NCBI GenBank assembly: GCA_029948255.1
Contig: JALIZF010001267.1
Span: forward strand, 144,810 to 208,809
DNA: 64,000 nt
Direction: 5' to 3'
Source: Telmatactis stephensoni
Lineage: Eukaryota > Cnidaria > Anthozoa > Actiniaria > Isophelliidae
How positions within the stretch are numbered: position 1 is the first letter of the stretch; every line of letters starts with the position of its first letter. The position numbers and the translations under genes are program-made. Shown here one piece after another: positions 11,865-21,071 of the stretch. The notes below the pieces were generated by a model. It ran no database searches and was not told where the DNA came from. It saw only the letters and a program-made list of their open reading frames with translations.

Positions 11865-12030
11865 TGATTCATCACCAGATTGACTAGCTCATATTCGGTA
11901 AAACATTAAAATAAAACTTTAAACAGAAAGTGAAGGATAATTACTGAAGATCTGTGCACTTTGAAAGGCTACATATCCAAAGTTTTACAGAGCTAAACAC
12001 ACGACGCTCCGATCATCTTGGTGGTCACGT

Positions 12031-12197
<167 letters not shown>

Positions 12198-13074
12198 GCT
12201 TTATTCGCATGACCTCAACATTTACAGGTATTGCTAAAGCTATATATTATGATTACATTAAGATTACAAGATAAAATATGAAATATATTTTTTGACATAA
12301 TTGTTTTGATATTATGACAAGAAACATTTTCTTTTATAAACAAACAGGAACAATAATGTAATATAAATTTCTAAATATAAACTAATGAGATGAAAAGAAA
12401 AATATATTTTTTTAATGAATTAAAACTACACTATTAATGTGAGGAAATTGATGAATATTAATGAGACTATTTTCAAATGCTATTCCAATGGAAGGAAAAC
12501 TTACTTAATATCTTTAGAAATTTCAGCTTTACGAAATTTAAAACATTTGTGTATATACTTTGAGAAAAGTTGTATTGTTTTTTCATTGTTGGTATGAAAT
12601 AATTCGTTTGTGAACTTCAAATGATCAAATTGTACGTCATCTTGAAAATTAATTTTATCAAAAAAGTCTTTCCGTAGCGTTTTATAAAAAGAGCAGTTAA
12701 ACAACATATGCATTTCTGATTCTACAGTAATATCGTCACATAAAGTACAAATGCGATCTTCAACTTGCAATTTCTTGTAACGACCAGTTTCAATTGCAAG
12801 TTGATGATTACTTAATCTAAATTTTGTAAAATGCCTCCTTTGTTCAAAATTAGTAATAACATCTAAATATTTTTCAGAATTATAGTTATCTTTGAAAGAC
12901 TTGAAAAACTGCAGTTTTTTCGATACTGCTATGTCGCTTTTCCATTTTTCAAAATATTGATTTTTCATTTTACAGGTGAATTCTTTTAGTGATTTATTTG
13001 TAACTATGATATTTCCCAAATCGTTTAAATCTCCCAAATTATATAAACGAAACATGTTTTGGATATTCTGATGA

Positions 13075-13077
<3 letters not shown>
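12198..13077 (-). mobile_element. LINE copy 2 (TATC-tail family), 5'-truncated
   Basis: An 880-bp 3' fragment of the same family as LINE copy 1, on the same strand. It keeps the last third of ORF2 and the 3' UTR ending GCATATCTATC. Its 5' break at 13077 is directly against another (TATC)n array (13078-13168), and its 3' end runs into the (TATC)n array at 12031-12197. 5' truncation is usual for target-primed reverse transcription. Confidence 0.8.
12501..13076 (-). pseudogene. LINE copy 2 ORF2, C-terminal fragment
   Basis: About 190 intact codons matching the end of copy 1's ORF2 (FRLYNLGDL, QYFEKWKSD, QRRHFTKFRLSNHQLAIETGRY). It includes the CxxC...HMLFNC zinc-binding pattern and the basic C-terminus, and ends at a normal stop. 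It has no reverse-transcriptase catalytic core, so it is a truncated copy rather than a gene. Confidence 0.85.
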
Positions 13078-13168
<91 letters not shown>

Positions 13169-13213
13169 CGATCGATGGATCGGTTTGTTTCTTTGCTTGT
13201 TTGATTGATTGAC

Positions 13214-13303
<90 letters not shown>

Positions 13304-13304
13304 C
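13078..13304. repeat. Compound microsatellite (GATA)n then (GATT)n
   Basis: (GATA)n at 13078-13168, a short GATC/GATG transition, then about 25 units of GATT at 13201-13304. A short (GATT)n followed by (GATA)3 also lies at the far end of the LINE block (6975-7016), so the LINEs may sit inside an older compound microsatellite. Confidence 0.85.
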
Positions 13305-14179
13305 GAGGCGAGACCTTAGTCATTAGTTTGATCCGAAAACTAATATGTAAATCGCAATATAATTAACAAATATAAAACGTTTTCCGTGTTTACATAGCAT
13401 GATGTAAACACGCAGGAAAGTTTGCGAGAAGTCGAGAGCAACTGTGTAAAACCGAGCTATAGGCGTAGCTAGTTAATAAGCCGCAGGCTAATTTTGTAAA
13501 GTCATCGTTGAAGGATGAAATATTAATAATTCAAAAGCCCAGAGCAAACGGTACGTCCGCGCGCACCTCAAAAATTGCGCGATGGCGAGGTTACTAAAAA
13601 TAGCCTTAGTCGCCGCGAACATCGTACAGATATCAATACCTAGCTTTACTCTCTTAGTGTAATGGTCTCTTGCCGATATGTAGTTGTTTGTCGACCAGCT
13701 CTTTTCTTTCAAACTAAAATATATATTTTCTTCATCGCTTTTCTCTTCACTCTCTTCATCACTTGAAAAATCCCAATTCCCAATCCCAATTCATTGGAAA
13801 CTAGATCGTTCTCATCCTGGCTACTATATAAGAATCACCGTCATCATTTTCATCATCCCTTTCTGTCATCACTTCACTGCAAGTAGGGATTACTTGGTCT
13901 TCTGTTGCCGTCATTCCATCATCAATCAAACGGAGTTTCTCTACCTTTTTTGGCTCTCTTGTTACCCAACTGATGCCTTTCCAAAAAAAGATCTATCTAA
14001 AGCTGAAACTTTCTTCAACTGTCCTGACACAAACAACTCCTTTCAATTATAGTCACTGTATGTCTTTTTAGCTTCACTTTCTTTTTGTTTTCTTTTCTCT
14101 CCTTTCCGCTTTAATTTCTTAATATTAAGATAGTAATGTGCTCTAGATAGTTTCTCACAAGGTTTTCCCGGACAGCATG
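13305..14179 (-). pseudogene. Coding-like remnant on the far side of the LTR element
   Basis: The minus strand has patchy open stretches without full-length integrity. One basic segment just below the LTR element reads GKPCEKLSRAHYYLNIKKLK and continues Lys-rich to a stop near 14050. Another at about 13488-13760 has an acidic run (SDEESEEKSDEE) followed by KEKSWSTNNYISARDHYTKR. The first is in the same frame as remnants at 21072-21398 once the LTR element is removed, so both may come from one older gene or transposase that the element split. No family recognised. Confidence 0.3.
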
Positions 14180-14852
14180 TGTTAGGGGACACTCAGTAGA
14201 GACTTTTCTTTGGCTTCTTTAATCAATGTAACTTTTGGACTCTAACAACTTTCTGCATCTCAATTACCGAGTTACAATGCACCCCTTTTATAGGGACTTG
14301 TTGGAAAATCTAATTAACTGACAATCTGTCAATATTATTCGATATTAACTAGGAAATTTCTAGGGGCGGTGGCCCTTAATAGGAACACGAAAATTGCAAT
14401 ATTTATGCTTGAGACTAAATGTATCAAAAATCAGTTGTTGTACGATTAAAATACAATTTACAAGAAAGCGCTTGGTCATGAAAGGTCAACTGGTACATCG
14501 GTTTACAAGGTTTTAGGGCGCTGTTAAAGTACCGATTAACTTTAATAAACTACAGGGGGGAAGGTGTCGTGAAAGCAAGGGGACACGAGTCGTAGGAGCC
14601 AGGAACACGTGCAGGCCAAACCAACAAGGTTACATAAGAGAAAGGTTGGTCAAGGTCAGTACGTGCTGCTATGTGGATCATACGACAATCACATGACTTG
14701 CCTGTCCAGATTTCCCTTCGAGACCAACGCGGGCTTGCAATTCGTACTTTGCACATGCGCGCACAAGCGTTAATAATTATCAAAACGATTCCGTAATAAA
14801 AATAGATTCAAAATAACCTCAAAATAATTGTGCTGATTTGTGTCCCGTAACA
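14180..14852 (-). repeat. 3' LTR of the retroelement
   Basis: Sense orientation begins TGTTACGGGACAC and ends CCCCTAACA. It carries a TATAAAAG box at 14285-14292. It matches the 5' LTR base for base by eye. A 77-codon open frame inside it (14550-14783) occurs identically in the other LTR and is not believed to be a gene. Confidence 0.95.
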
Positions 14853-14865
14853 GTCCTCCCTCCTT
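14853..14865 (-). promoter_or_regulatory. Polypurine tract
   Basis: AAGGAGGGAGGAC on the minus strand, directly before the 3' LTR. This is the expected primer for plus-strand DNA synthesis in LTR retroelements. Confidence 0.8.
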
Positions 14866-15520
14866 AGATTCGAGCTCCCGCGAGTCAAACAAAGGAAAAA
14901 GGTCTGTACGGTATAATTGATCAGTTGTCACGAACTGAATAAAGGCAATGTAGAAAACAAGGATCCCAAAAATAATTACAGTGACTTAATCATTCAAAAA
15001 AATTAACGTTGATAAAATTGCCTTTACGGGTTCGATCGACTGGAATATAAAATGAAATAATTTTGGTGTTTTCGTTCGTTGGTTAAGTTTGCAAATAATT
15101 TCAAATAAAAATCACTGATGCGTCGATGATCTAAAACTGTCAATGTTCAATGTTCAATGTTCAATAATCAATAGGAAATATAAAATACTAAAAATATAAA
15201 AATACGAAAATGTTCAAAGTCGCGATAAAATGTTGAAAGTGTCAAGTGTTTGTTTACTAAATGTTCGTTGTTTCCGGCCGACGTCTTGGGTTGCGTGTGG
15301 TACTTCCGGTCATTGTGGGTTTCCTGTGGGCGTTTTGAGAACAGCAGCCATTTTGAAGAGATTCGTGGTTGATAATGCCAGAGCTAAGATCAGTGGAAAT
15401 CTTTGCCATCCACCAAGATAGAGCAGTGATAAATCGATAAGACACGCATAGATAGCTAAGGAAATTTCTTGGCAGTGAAAGTTTGGATATCTTTCACGGG
15501 TTGAGGGTGAGAAACAATGG
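14866..15520 (-). other. Non-coding tract between envelope-like ORF and 3' LTR
   Basis: About 650 bp of the retroelement with no convincing ORF. It has small direct repeats (caatgttcaatgttcaatgtt at about 15139-15159, one base over twenty, so quoted as three copies of CAATGTT). Function unknown; it could be an untranslated region of the envelope message. Confidence 0.5.
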
Positions 15521-16720
15521 TTATGGGTTGTCATCGTTTTCATCATCGTTGTCGGGGATGTCCGATGGTTGGAGAGGCCCATTGCAGTCTGTACAGGCAT
15601 CTAAGTCGAGGATCTCTCTGCCTTTCACGTACTTGACGGTAGTTTTAGTAACAGCTTGTTTTGGACGCTGTGAGCGACGGATGATACAAACGAGGAGGAG
15701 GAGCAGAGCAATGTTTACAACAGCTAGGGTAAGTGCTACACATGCGATGATTTGGGTCGTAGTAGTTTCTGTAGTTTCGTGAATTGACTGAATATCGTCT
15801 TGAAGCATTTTTATTTTTGTGTTTAAGGGTCCATCGATGCGATTAAATGTTTCGTCGAGAGCTTTTATCGTTGACTTGTTGAAGTGGAGGCGTGGTCCAA
15901 TCTTGAGGGATCGATAATGGAGGTCTAAGGTGGACTGGTTGGCTGCAACTATCCAAGGAATATACTGAATAGTGCGTATGCTGAATATGGGTATGGACAT
16001 GGTTAAGGTAGTAGGACATTGACCAAAACCAGTGGGTAGAAGTGGTGAGGACTCGTTGTACGGTATGTGGTAAACAGTCAGTGGCGTCATGGACATGGTT
16101 CGGGTTGCAAGTTGGATCCGTTGTTCCATCGTAGAGAGAAAGAATCGTCCACCAATGTGAATCAGTGGTCGGAAATCATCACAGGAAGTCGTAATGTGGT
16201 TTCTTGGGAAGCGGAACTTTGTTCCTGGAGTCCAATTAAGTCCAAGCCAAGTACTATCATGGTTATTCTTCAGTATGGCATCGGGACAAAGGTATGTACC
16301 TTCTCTACTGTAACACTGGGTTAGTACATCAGCCTTTAATACAAGGTTTTGCTTAGGGCAAGTAATTAAAATAAGATCATTATAAGCAAGTGGACTAGAA
16401 TAGCATTTGTTTTTCTGTTGATATTTGATCGGAATTAGCGATTCAACTGTACAGAGGGCGTTCCTCGAGTTAATTATTGGAAGCGTGCCTAAAGTATTTA
16501 ACGAAACGTATCGATCACGGTGTTCGTATTCAGTGACTGGTTTAATTAGAAGAGGAAATCCGTCCTCTAATATAGCAGAAGAAATTGAAAGCTTATGTTG
16601 TGCCTTGAAATTAGCAGAAATGGCAGAAATTACGGATTGTGGTAAATCATTGTAGCCAATTAATTCTTCGTTTTGAGTACGAGCAAATTGTGTCAATTCT
16701 CTCATATTCAAACAAAGCAT
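15521..16720 (-). CDS. Envelope-like membrane protein, probably N-terminally truncated
   Basis: 399 codons from an ATG (16720) that overlaps the end of the protease ORF by 13 nt in another frame. Features: several Cys (for example CDDF, QCPTT), a few N-X-S/T sites, and one strong membrane segment at residues 324-347 (IIACVALTLAVVNIALLLLL...) followed by RRSQRPK and an acidic cytoplasmic tail ending DNDDENDDNP. That layout matches the transmembrane (C-terminal) half of retroelement envelope glycoproteins. There is no signal peptide at its start, and an upstream in-frame stop lies three codons before the ATG, so the surface part seems to have been lost together with reverse transcriptase and integrase. 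No family-level match is claimed. It could be translated from the overlap or from a spliced RNA using the donor at 20376. Confidence 0.6.
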   Translation of the reverse strand: MLCLNMRELTQFARTQNEELIGYNDLPQSVISAISANFKAQHKLSISSAILEDGFPLLIKPVTEYEHRDRYVSLNTLGTLPIINSRNALCTVESLIPIKYQQKNKCYSSPLAYNDLILITCPKQNLVLKADVLTQCYSREGTYLCPDAILKNNHDSTWLGLNWTPGTKFRFPRNHITTSCDDFRPLIHIGGRFFLSTMEQRIQLATRTMSMTPLTVYHIPYNESSPLLPTGFGQCPTTLTMSIPIFSIRTIQYIPWIVAANQSTLDLHYRSLKIGPRLHFNKSTIKALDETFNRIDGPLNTKIKMLQDDIQSIHETTETTTTQIIACVALTLAVVNIALLLLLVCIIRRSQRPKQAVTKTTVKYVKGREILDLDACTDCNGPLQPSDIPDNDDENDDNP

Positions 16721-18474
16721 AATGAATTAGGTTGACTTAATATGACATTAGTGTTGCACGAAACTTCTGATATGTGTCTAACCTGCGCATGCGGACTTGG
16801 TTTTCCGCCTGGATCGAATGGGTAGTTTGATATTACATCAACGAATGTCTCACTAGGTGGTGGCAAAACTTCAGTTTCTGATAATGTGCGCTTAGGCTTT
16901 ATAAGTCCTGTTATACCTGGATCGAAAGGCCTATTAAGCTCTGCAGCCAAAATTGTCTCACTCAAAGGTGATAAAATAGTAGTTTCTGACAAATATAAGG
17001 TGCATTGGTCAAAAATAGGTTGTGTTGGTGCAGGTTTTGCATAGGGAGTAGCTCCCTCAGGTAATGTCAGAGTATTACCCTGTAGGTCAATGACTGCATT
17101 AAAATTCTCTAAAAAGTCCTTGCCTAGAATGACATCATAGCTTAGCTTTTGTACTACAAAAACTTTGAACCAGTAAATCTTTTCATCGATTGAAAAGGGC
17201 AATTTAAGCTGACCTAATACAGTGATATCCTCTCCACTTACTGACCTTAAAGTACTTAACGTATCACGAGAGAGTGTGGTTTTGATATGCTCGGGCAATT
17301 TCTCAAAAATCTGTGCACTGATTGCTGAAACAGCGGCACCAGTGTCAATCAAAAACCTAAGTCTCATATTATAAAGAGATCCAAAAATAGAAAGGTTTGC
17401 TGTTGTAGGCGAAAAATGAATGGCATTGACATTTTCTGATAAACTGTTTTCTGCTTTAGCTACTTTCGTCTGTATATTTCCATTAGAGTCGTATTCAGTG
17501 TCACCAAAATTTTTCTCAGAAATCGAGGTTCCAATCGCCTCAGGTGTACTATTTGTACTATTTGCTTGTGCTTTATAACATGTATTTGAATCTCTCGAGG
17601 TGAACTTTTGAATATCTTTATCTGAAATATTTTCCACTTTTGGGACTTGACTACTAAACTTGGATTTGTTTTGAAAAATACTATTACTACTGTCATCACT
17701 TAAGTGCTTGAAATTGTCTTGAAAAATGCTTTCGTCTTTGCTTATACGTAACTCTGTAGTCCCATTCTCTAATAAATGTAAAAATCCTCGAGTAATATCT
17801 GTTAAAATTTGCACAACCCTTTTCTTTAAAACTTTTGTTTTTGGACTATAATGGTTAACTAACTTGGCGACTATATTTTGTGAATACGATACAACTTGCA
17901 AAACCATGAAAATGAATAATACAAAGCCCAGCATGATATTTTGTGTAAAGCTGTCAATACATTGTCGCAGACTGTCCACCACGGGTGGTGAATGAAATGT
18001 CTCAGAAACCGCATTTTGTCTGGGTCTACCTAATTGAGCGGTTCCGGTTCCATAATCGAGAGTTTTCAGAGTGGTTTGTTGTAAAATACTGCTGTCATTC
18101 ATGCTAACTGAATCTATAGACTCAGGAATGGATAAAATAGGCGAATTTGGAATTTCCAATGTGCAAAAACCAATGCTATTGTTCTCAATTAAATCCTCGT
18201 TCATAAATGGTAGGTCAGAAATAAACGTGTCATTGTCATTAGTAGTCAAATCATTTGTCACATCATCATTAGAACTTAAATCTGTCAAATCAATTTCCGT
18301 TTGTGTGCCAATCGTATTAATTGTCGAATCGTCCGGGAAGCCAATTCGCGGAGAAATTTGTAAATTGTTGTGATTTCTTTCAAAAGTATTTTCGTGAATA
18401 TTATTTATTGGGCTGACCAATTCCGACGGTCCATTATCATTGTAATTTTCAATACGTATAACGTCATTTGTCAT
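16708..18474 (-). CDS. Retroelement protease ORF with long N-terminal extension and a membrane segment
   Basis: 588 codons from ATG 18474. The aspartic protease core is clear: LIDTGAAVSAIS with catalytic Asp377, then the second-lobe box VILGKDF at 448-454. It would cut the Gag-Pol polyprotein. Residues 1-370 are Asn/Ser/Asp-rich and unlike a normal protease leader; residues about 180-197 (IMLGFVLFIFMVLQVVSY) form a convincing membrane segment, unusual for this position. After the protease come about 130 residues with two related motifs (PLSETILAAELNRPFDPG and PPSETFVDVISNYPFDPG), then a stop where reverse transcriptase should start. The frame is -1 relative to gag and is already open about 10 nt before the gag stop, so it could be reached by frameshift as well as by its own ATG. 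Confidence 0.8.
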   Translation of the reverse strand: MTNDVIRIENYNDNGPSELVSPINNIHENTFERNHNNLQISPRIGFPDDSTINTIGTQTEIDLTDLSSNDDVTNDLTTNDNDTFISDLPFMNEDLIENNSIGFCTLEIPNSPILSIPESIDSVSMNDSSILQQTTLKTLDYGTGTAQLGRPRQNAVSETFHSPPVVDSLRQCIDSFTQNIMLGFVLFIFMVLQVVSYSQNIVAKLVNHYSPKTKVLKKRVVQILTDITRGFLHLLENGTTELRISKDESIFQDNFKHLSDDSSNSIFQNKSKFSSQVPKVENISDKDIQKFTSRDSNTCYKAQANSTNSTPEAIGTSISEKNFGDTEYDSNGNIQTKVAKAENSLSENVNAIHFSPTTANLSIFGSLYNMRLRFLIDTGAAVSAISAQIFEKLPEHIKTTLSRDTLSTLRSVSGEDITVLGQLKLPFSIDEKIYWFKVFVVQKLSYDVILGKDFLENFNAVIDLQGNTLTLPEGATPYAKPAPTQPIFDQCTLYLSETTILSPLSETILAAELNRPFDPGITGLIKPKRTLSETEVLPPPSETFVDVISNYPFDPGGKPSPHAQVRHISEVSCNTNVILSQPNSLCFV

Positions 18475-18524
18475 GTCACAAGGGCTAGGGGTCCCATCAA
18501 TTTCCCGGTGTTGAGAGACCCTTG

Positions 18525-19904
18525 TTAGTTTGACGGATTAGTACCCTGCTGAGAGGTGCGCCCTGAGGAGCGAACTAAACCATCCCTGGGGTTTTGCTGA
18601 GCCACAGGTATTCTCGGGTCAACTTGGTGATAATAATCTGATCCCATATCTTGCCTAAATTGATTTGGCCTAAATTCATGTTGACCATATTGATTTGGTC
18701 GGAATTCATCTGGCTGATAACCATTTTGGCTAAATTGATTCGGCCTAAACTCCCTTGGCCTAAATTCATTCATCCTTTGGAAATTTTGCCTATTACCGTT
18801 TGGTCTGTAATCGTTTGGTCTGTAATCGTTTTGTCTGTAGCCCGGATTTTGCCTAAACGTATTTTGTCTGTAATTGTTCCCCGGTCTATAGTCATTTTGT
18901 CTGAAATTTTGGGAACGACAATTCCGAAAATGATGTCCTACTCTCTTGCAATTACTACAAATCACTTGGCCATTTGTGGTTCTGTTTGCGCGTCCAAAAT
19001 CACCACGAGAATTAAATTGTAAACGAGGCGTAGGAGTTGCCCCACGAAAGGTGCTACCCAATTCTTCTCTTATCATACGCCTAATTGAATCGTCATTGTT
19101 ATCAGGACTCGCTTTCTGCTGATAAGCAGCAACACTAGGGTTGGAAAGTAATTTCTTTTCTTCGAGTTCCTGAATGAAATTCTTTTGCAAGGCCAAAACA
19201 TCACTTGCCGTTAAATTACTACTAGGCGACTCAGCGAGAGAATCCTTGATTCTGGCAGCATTCTCTGCCTCTTCAAGTGTTTTTGGCTGTTGTAATATTA
19301 CGTAATTTTTTAACCCTGGCCGAAGGCCCTGTGTAAAATAATGTAATTGTTCGCCAGTTGGAATGCTTAATCGCTGGCAGCGTTTCCTAATGTCAGTAGC
19401 ATATTCATTAAGCGATTCAGTGGAACTCTGTTTCCGTTGGCCTAATTGCTGGCGTAATACCCAATTTGAGGCTGCCGAGAGAAACCTATCATTAAATTGT
19501 TTCGCCAATTGGTCAAAATTGTTTATTGCAGTCTTGTTTAGTGTGGAATACCATACTTCAGCAGACCCTGTTAGCGATAAAGGAAAAGCTTGACGATATT
19601 CCTCGTCAGACCAATTGTGAAATTTTCCATACATTTTGAACTTTTCGAGGAAACTATTGGCGTCTTCGCCTTCTCCAGAGAATACTGGAGCCCTAGAAAT
19701 TCCAGGAGGTCCCTTTTTGGGTCTTATTTCCTGTACTTTATTCGATAATGTTGAAATCGAGTGGGCGTTGGCTTCATTTAACTCGCGCATATTTCGGCGA
19801 ATTCCTTCAAGTGAATGTTCCAAAATTTCAGAAAATCGGTGTGTCAATTCTTCAACTTCTATAGGAGTTGGTGAATCAGTACTAGCTTCTTGTTCTTCAG
19901 ACAT
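18525..19904 (-). CDS. Gag nucleocapsid-type polyprotein of the retroelement
   Basis: 459 codons from the first ATG (MSEEQEASTD, 19904); the open frame extends further upstream to about 20144 but only with a non-ATG codon. Residues about 75-205 fit the retrotransposon Gag core (FSGEGEDANSFLEKF, LTGSAEVWYSTL, LRQQLGQRKQ, GLRPGLKNYV). A coiled-coil-like stretch precedes it, and a single CCHC zinc knuckle lies at Cys316, Cys319, His324, Cys329 (CSNCKRVGHHFRNC). The C-terminus is a run of about a dozen short repeats of the type FRPNQ(F/Y) and YRPN. It would assemble particles and bind RNA. No break was seen. Confidence 0.9.
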   Translation of the reverse strand: MSEEQEASTDSPTPIEVEELTHRFSEILEHSLEGIRRNMRELNEANAHSISTLSNKVQEIRPKKGPPGISRAPVFSGEGEDANSFLEKFKMYGKFHNWSDEEYRQAFPLSLTGSAEVWYSTLNKTAINNFDQLAKQFNDRFLSAASNWVLRQQLGQRKQSSTESLNEYATDIRKRCQRLSIPTGEQLHYFTQGLRPGLKNYVILQQPKTLEEAENAARIKDSLAESPSSNLTASDVLALQKNFIQELEEKKLLSNPSVAAYQQKASPDNNDDSIRRMIREELGSTFRGATPTPRLQFNSRGDFGRANRTTNGQVICSNCKRVGHHFRNCRSQNFRQNDYRPGNNYRQNTFRQNPGYRQNDYRPNDYRPNGNRQNFQRMNEFRPREFRPNQFSQNGYQPDEFRPNQYGQHEFRPNQFRQDMGSDYYHQVDPRIPVAQQNPRDGLVRSSGRTSQQGTNPSN

Positions 19905-20144
19905 TGTAGGAATAGATTTGGTTACAGATTGAGATTTAGGCTGAGATTTTGATTTTGGTTTTGATTTGCAAGAGCTACAAAGCCGTCCTGTTTCAAATTG
20001 TGATTTTGATTTTGATTTACCAGGCGATTCACTCTCGGATTCACTATCCGTAAAAATATGCGTTCTACGCGTTTCACGAGGCACTTTTGAGCGGTAATAG
20101 ATTGCCAAATATCGTAAATAGAATTTTGATAAACTAACAGTCAC

Positions 20145-20398
20145 TGAGTATCAACAGCGCGATCATAAAAATGAATAAAAAGTTCAGTAAAATATTTCGT
20201 TTTAAAACAATTTAGTTCAAATAGAAATAGTTCAAATCAATGCAACATTTAGCATAACATTTAACATAACATATTTAACATAAATGGAGAACAATTTTCA
20301 ATTTTTGACATGAATGCAATCATAAAATTCAATAGGGCTGACGTACAACAAAATGCTTATAGTTTTGAAGGCTTACCTTATCCGGGTTCTGCACCAAA
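20145..20398 (-). other. Retroelement 5' leader with possible splice donor
   Basis: A 250-bp untranslated leader between the 5' LTR and gag. Immediately after the primer site it contains AAG|GTAAGC (intron would begin at 20376), a consensus donor suited to making a spliced envelope message. The remainder has an ATTTAACATAACAT-type direct repeat. Confidence 0.55.
20381..20396 (-). promoter_or_regulatory. Primer binding site
   Basis: TGGTGCAGAACCCGGA in sense direction, two bases inside the 5' LTR. It starts TGG as required to pair with a tRNA CCA end. The tRNA species cannot be named from memory. Confidence 0.7.
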
Positions 20399-21071
20399 TG
20401 TTAGGGGACACTCAGTAGAGACTTTTCTTTGGCTTCTTTAATCAATGTAACTTTTGGACTCTAACAACTTTCTGCATCTCAATTACCGAGTTACAATGCA
20501 CCCCTTTTATAGGGACTTGTTGGAAAATCTAATTAACTGACAATCTGTCAATATTATTCGATATTAACTAGGAAATTTCTAGGGGCGGTGGCCCTTAATA
20601 GGAACACGAAAATTGCAATATTTATGCTTGAGACTAAATGTATCAAAAATCAGTTGTTGTACGATTAAAATACAATTTACAAGAAAGCGCTTGGTCATGA
20701 AAGGTCAACTGGTACATCGGTTTACAAGGTTTTAGGGCGCTGTTAAAGTACCGATTAACTTTAATAAACTACAGGGGGGAAGGTGTCGTGAAAGCAAGGG
20801 GACACGAGTCGTAGGAGCCAGGAACACGTGCAGGCCAAACCAACAAGGTTACATAAGAGAAAGGTTGGTCAAGGTCAGTACGTGCTGCTATGTGGATCAT
20901 ACGACAATCACATGACTTGCCTGTCCAGATTTCCCTTCGAGACCAACGCGGGCTTGCAATTCGTACTTTGCACATGCGCGCACAAGCGTTAATAATTATC
21001 AAAACGATTCCGTAATAAAAATAGATTCAAAATAACCTCAAAATAATTGTGCTGATTTGTGTCCCGTAACA
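20399..21071 (-). repeat. 5' LTR of the retroelement, with TATA box
   Basis: Identical to the 3' LTR. TATAAAAG at 20504-20511 (minus strand) would position transcription start in the distal part of the LTR. Confidence 0.95.

Larger units (their letters stand above)
7001..12030 (-). mobile_element. LINE copy 1 (TATC-tail family), near full length but rearranged
   Basis: A non-LTR retrotransposon on the minus strand. It runs from a 5' end at 12030 (directly against a (TATC)n array), through a 165-nt 5' UTR, an ORF1 starting at 11864 and a reverse-transcriptase region 9363-7186, to a 3' UTR ending in AATAAAGCATATC and a short (TATC)n tail at 7016-7001. The 3' end matches those of the copies at 12198 and 48549. 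The middle is replaced by a 1.7-kb element with minisatellite-like ends (9356-11057), so the endonuclease part of ORF2 is missing, and ORF1 is split by a palindromic array. The copy cannot be active. The clade is uncertain; an APE-type LINE with a C-terminal CCHC finger is all that can be said. Confidence 0.75.
14180..21071 (-). mobile_element. Young LTR retroelement with gag, protease and envelope-like ORFs but no reverse transcriptase
   Basis: A complete 6892-bp element on the minus strand. It has two 673-bp LTRs (14180-14852, 20399-21071) that look identical over their whole length, a 4-bp target duplication CATG (14176-14179 and 21072-21075), TG...CA ends, a tRNA primer site next to the 5' LTR and a purine tract next to the 3' LTR. 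Internal order in sense direction: gag (19904-18525), protease ORF (18474-16708), envelope-like ORF (16720-15521). Gag with a CCHC knuckle and the protease signature point to the Ty3/gypsy-errantivirus side. Reverse transcriptase, RNase H and integrase are missing: protease frame and envelope frame meet at 16708-16720. Identical LTRs with no enzymes mean it probably moved with enzymes supplied by a relative. Confidence 0.9.

Noticed and set aside
14550..14783. 77-codon frame inside each LTR (also 20769-21002)
   Set aside because: Identical because the LTRs are identical; it lies in the LTR regulatory region and has no known domain.
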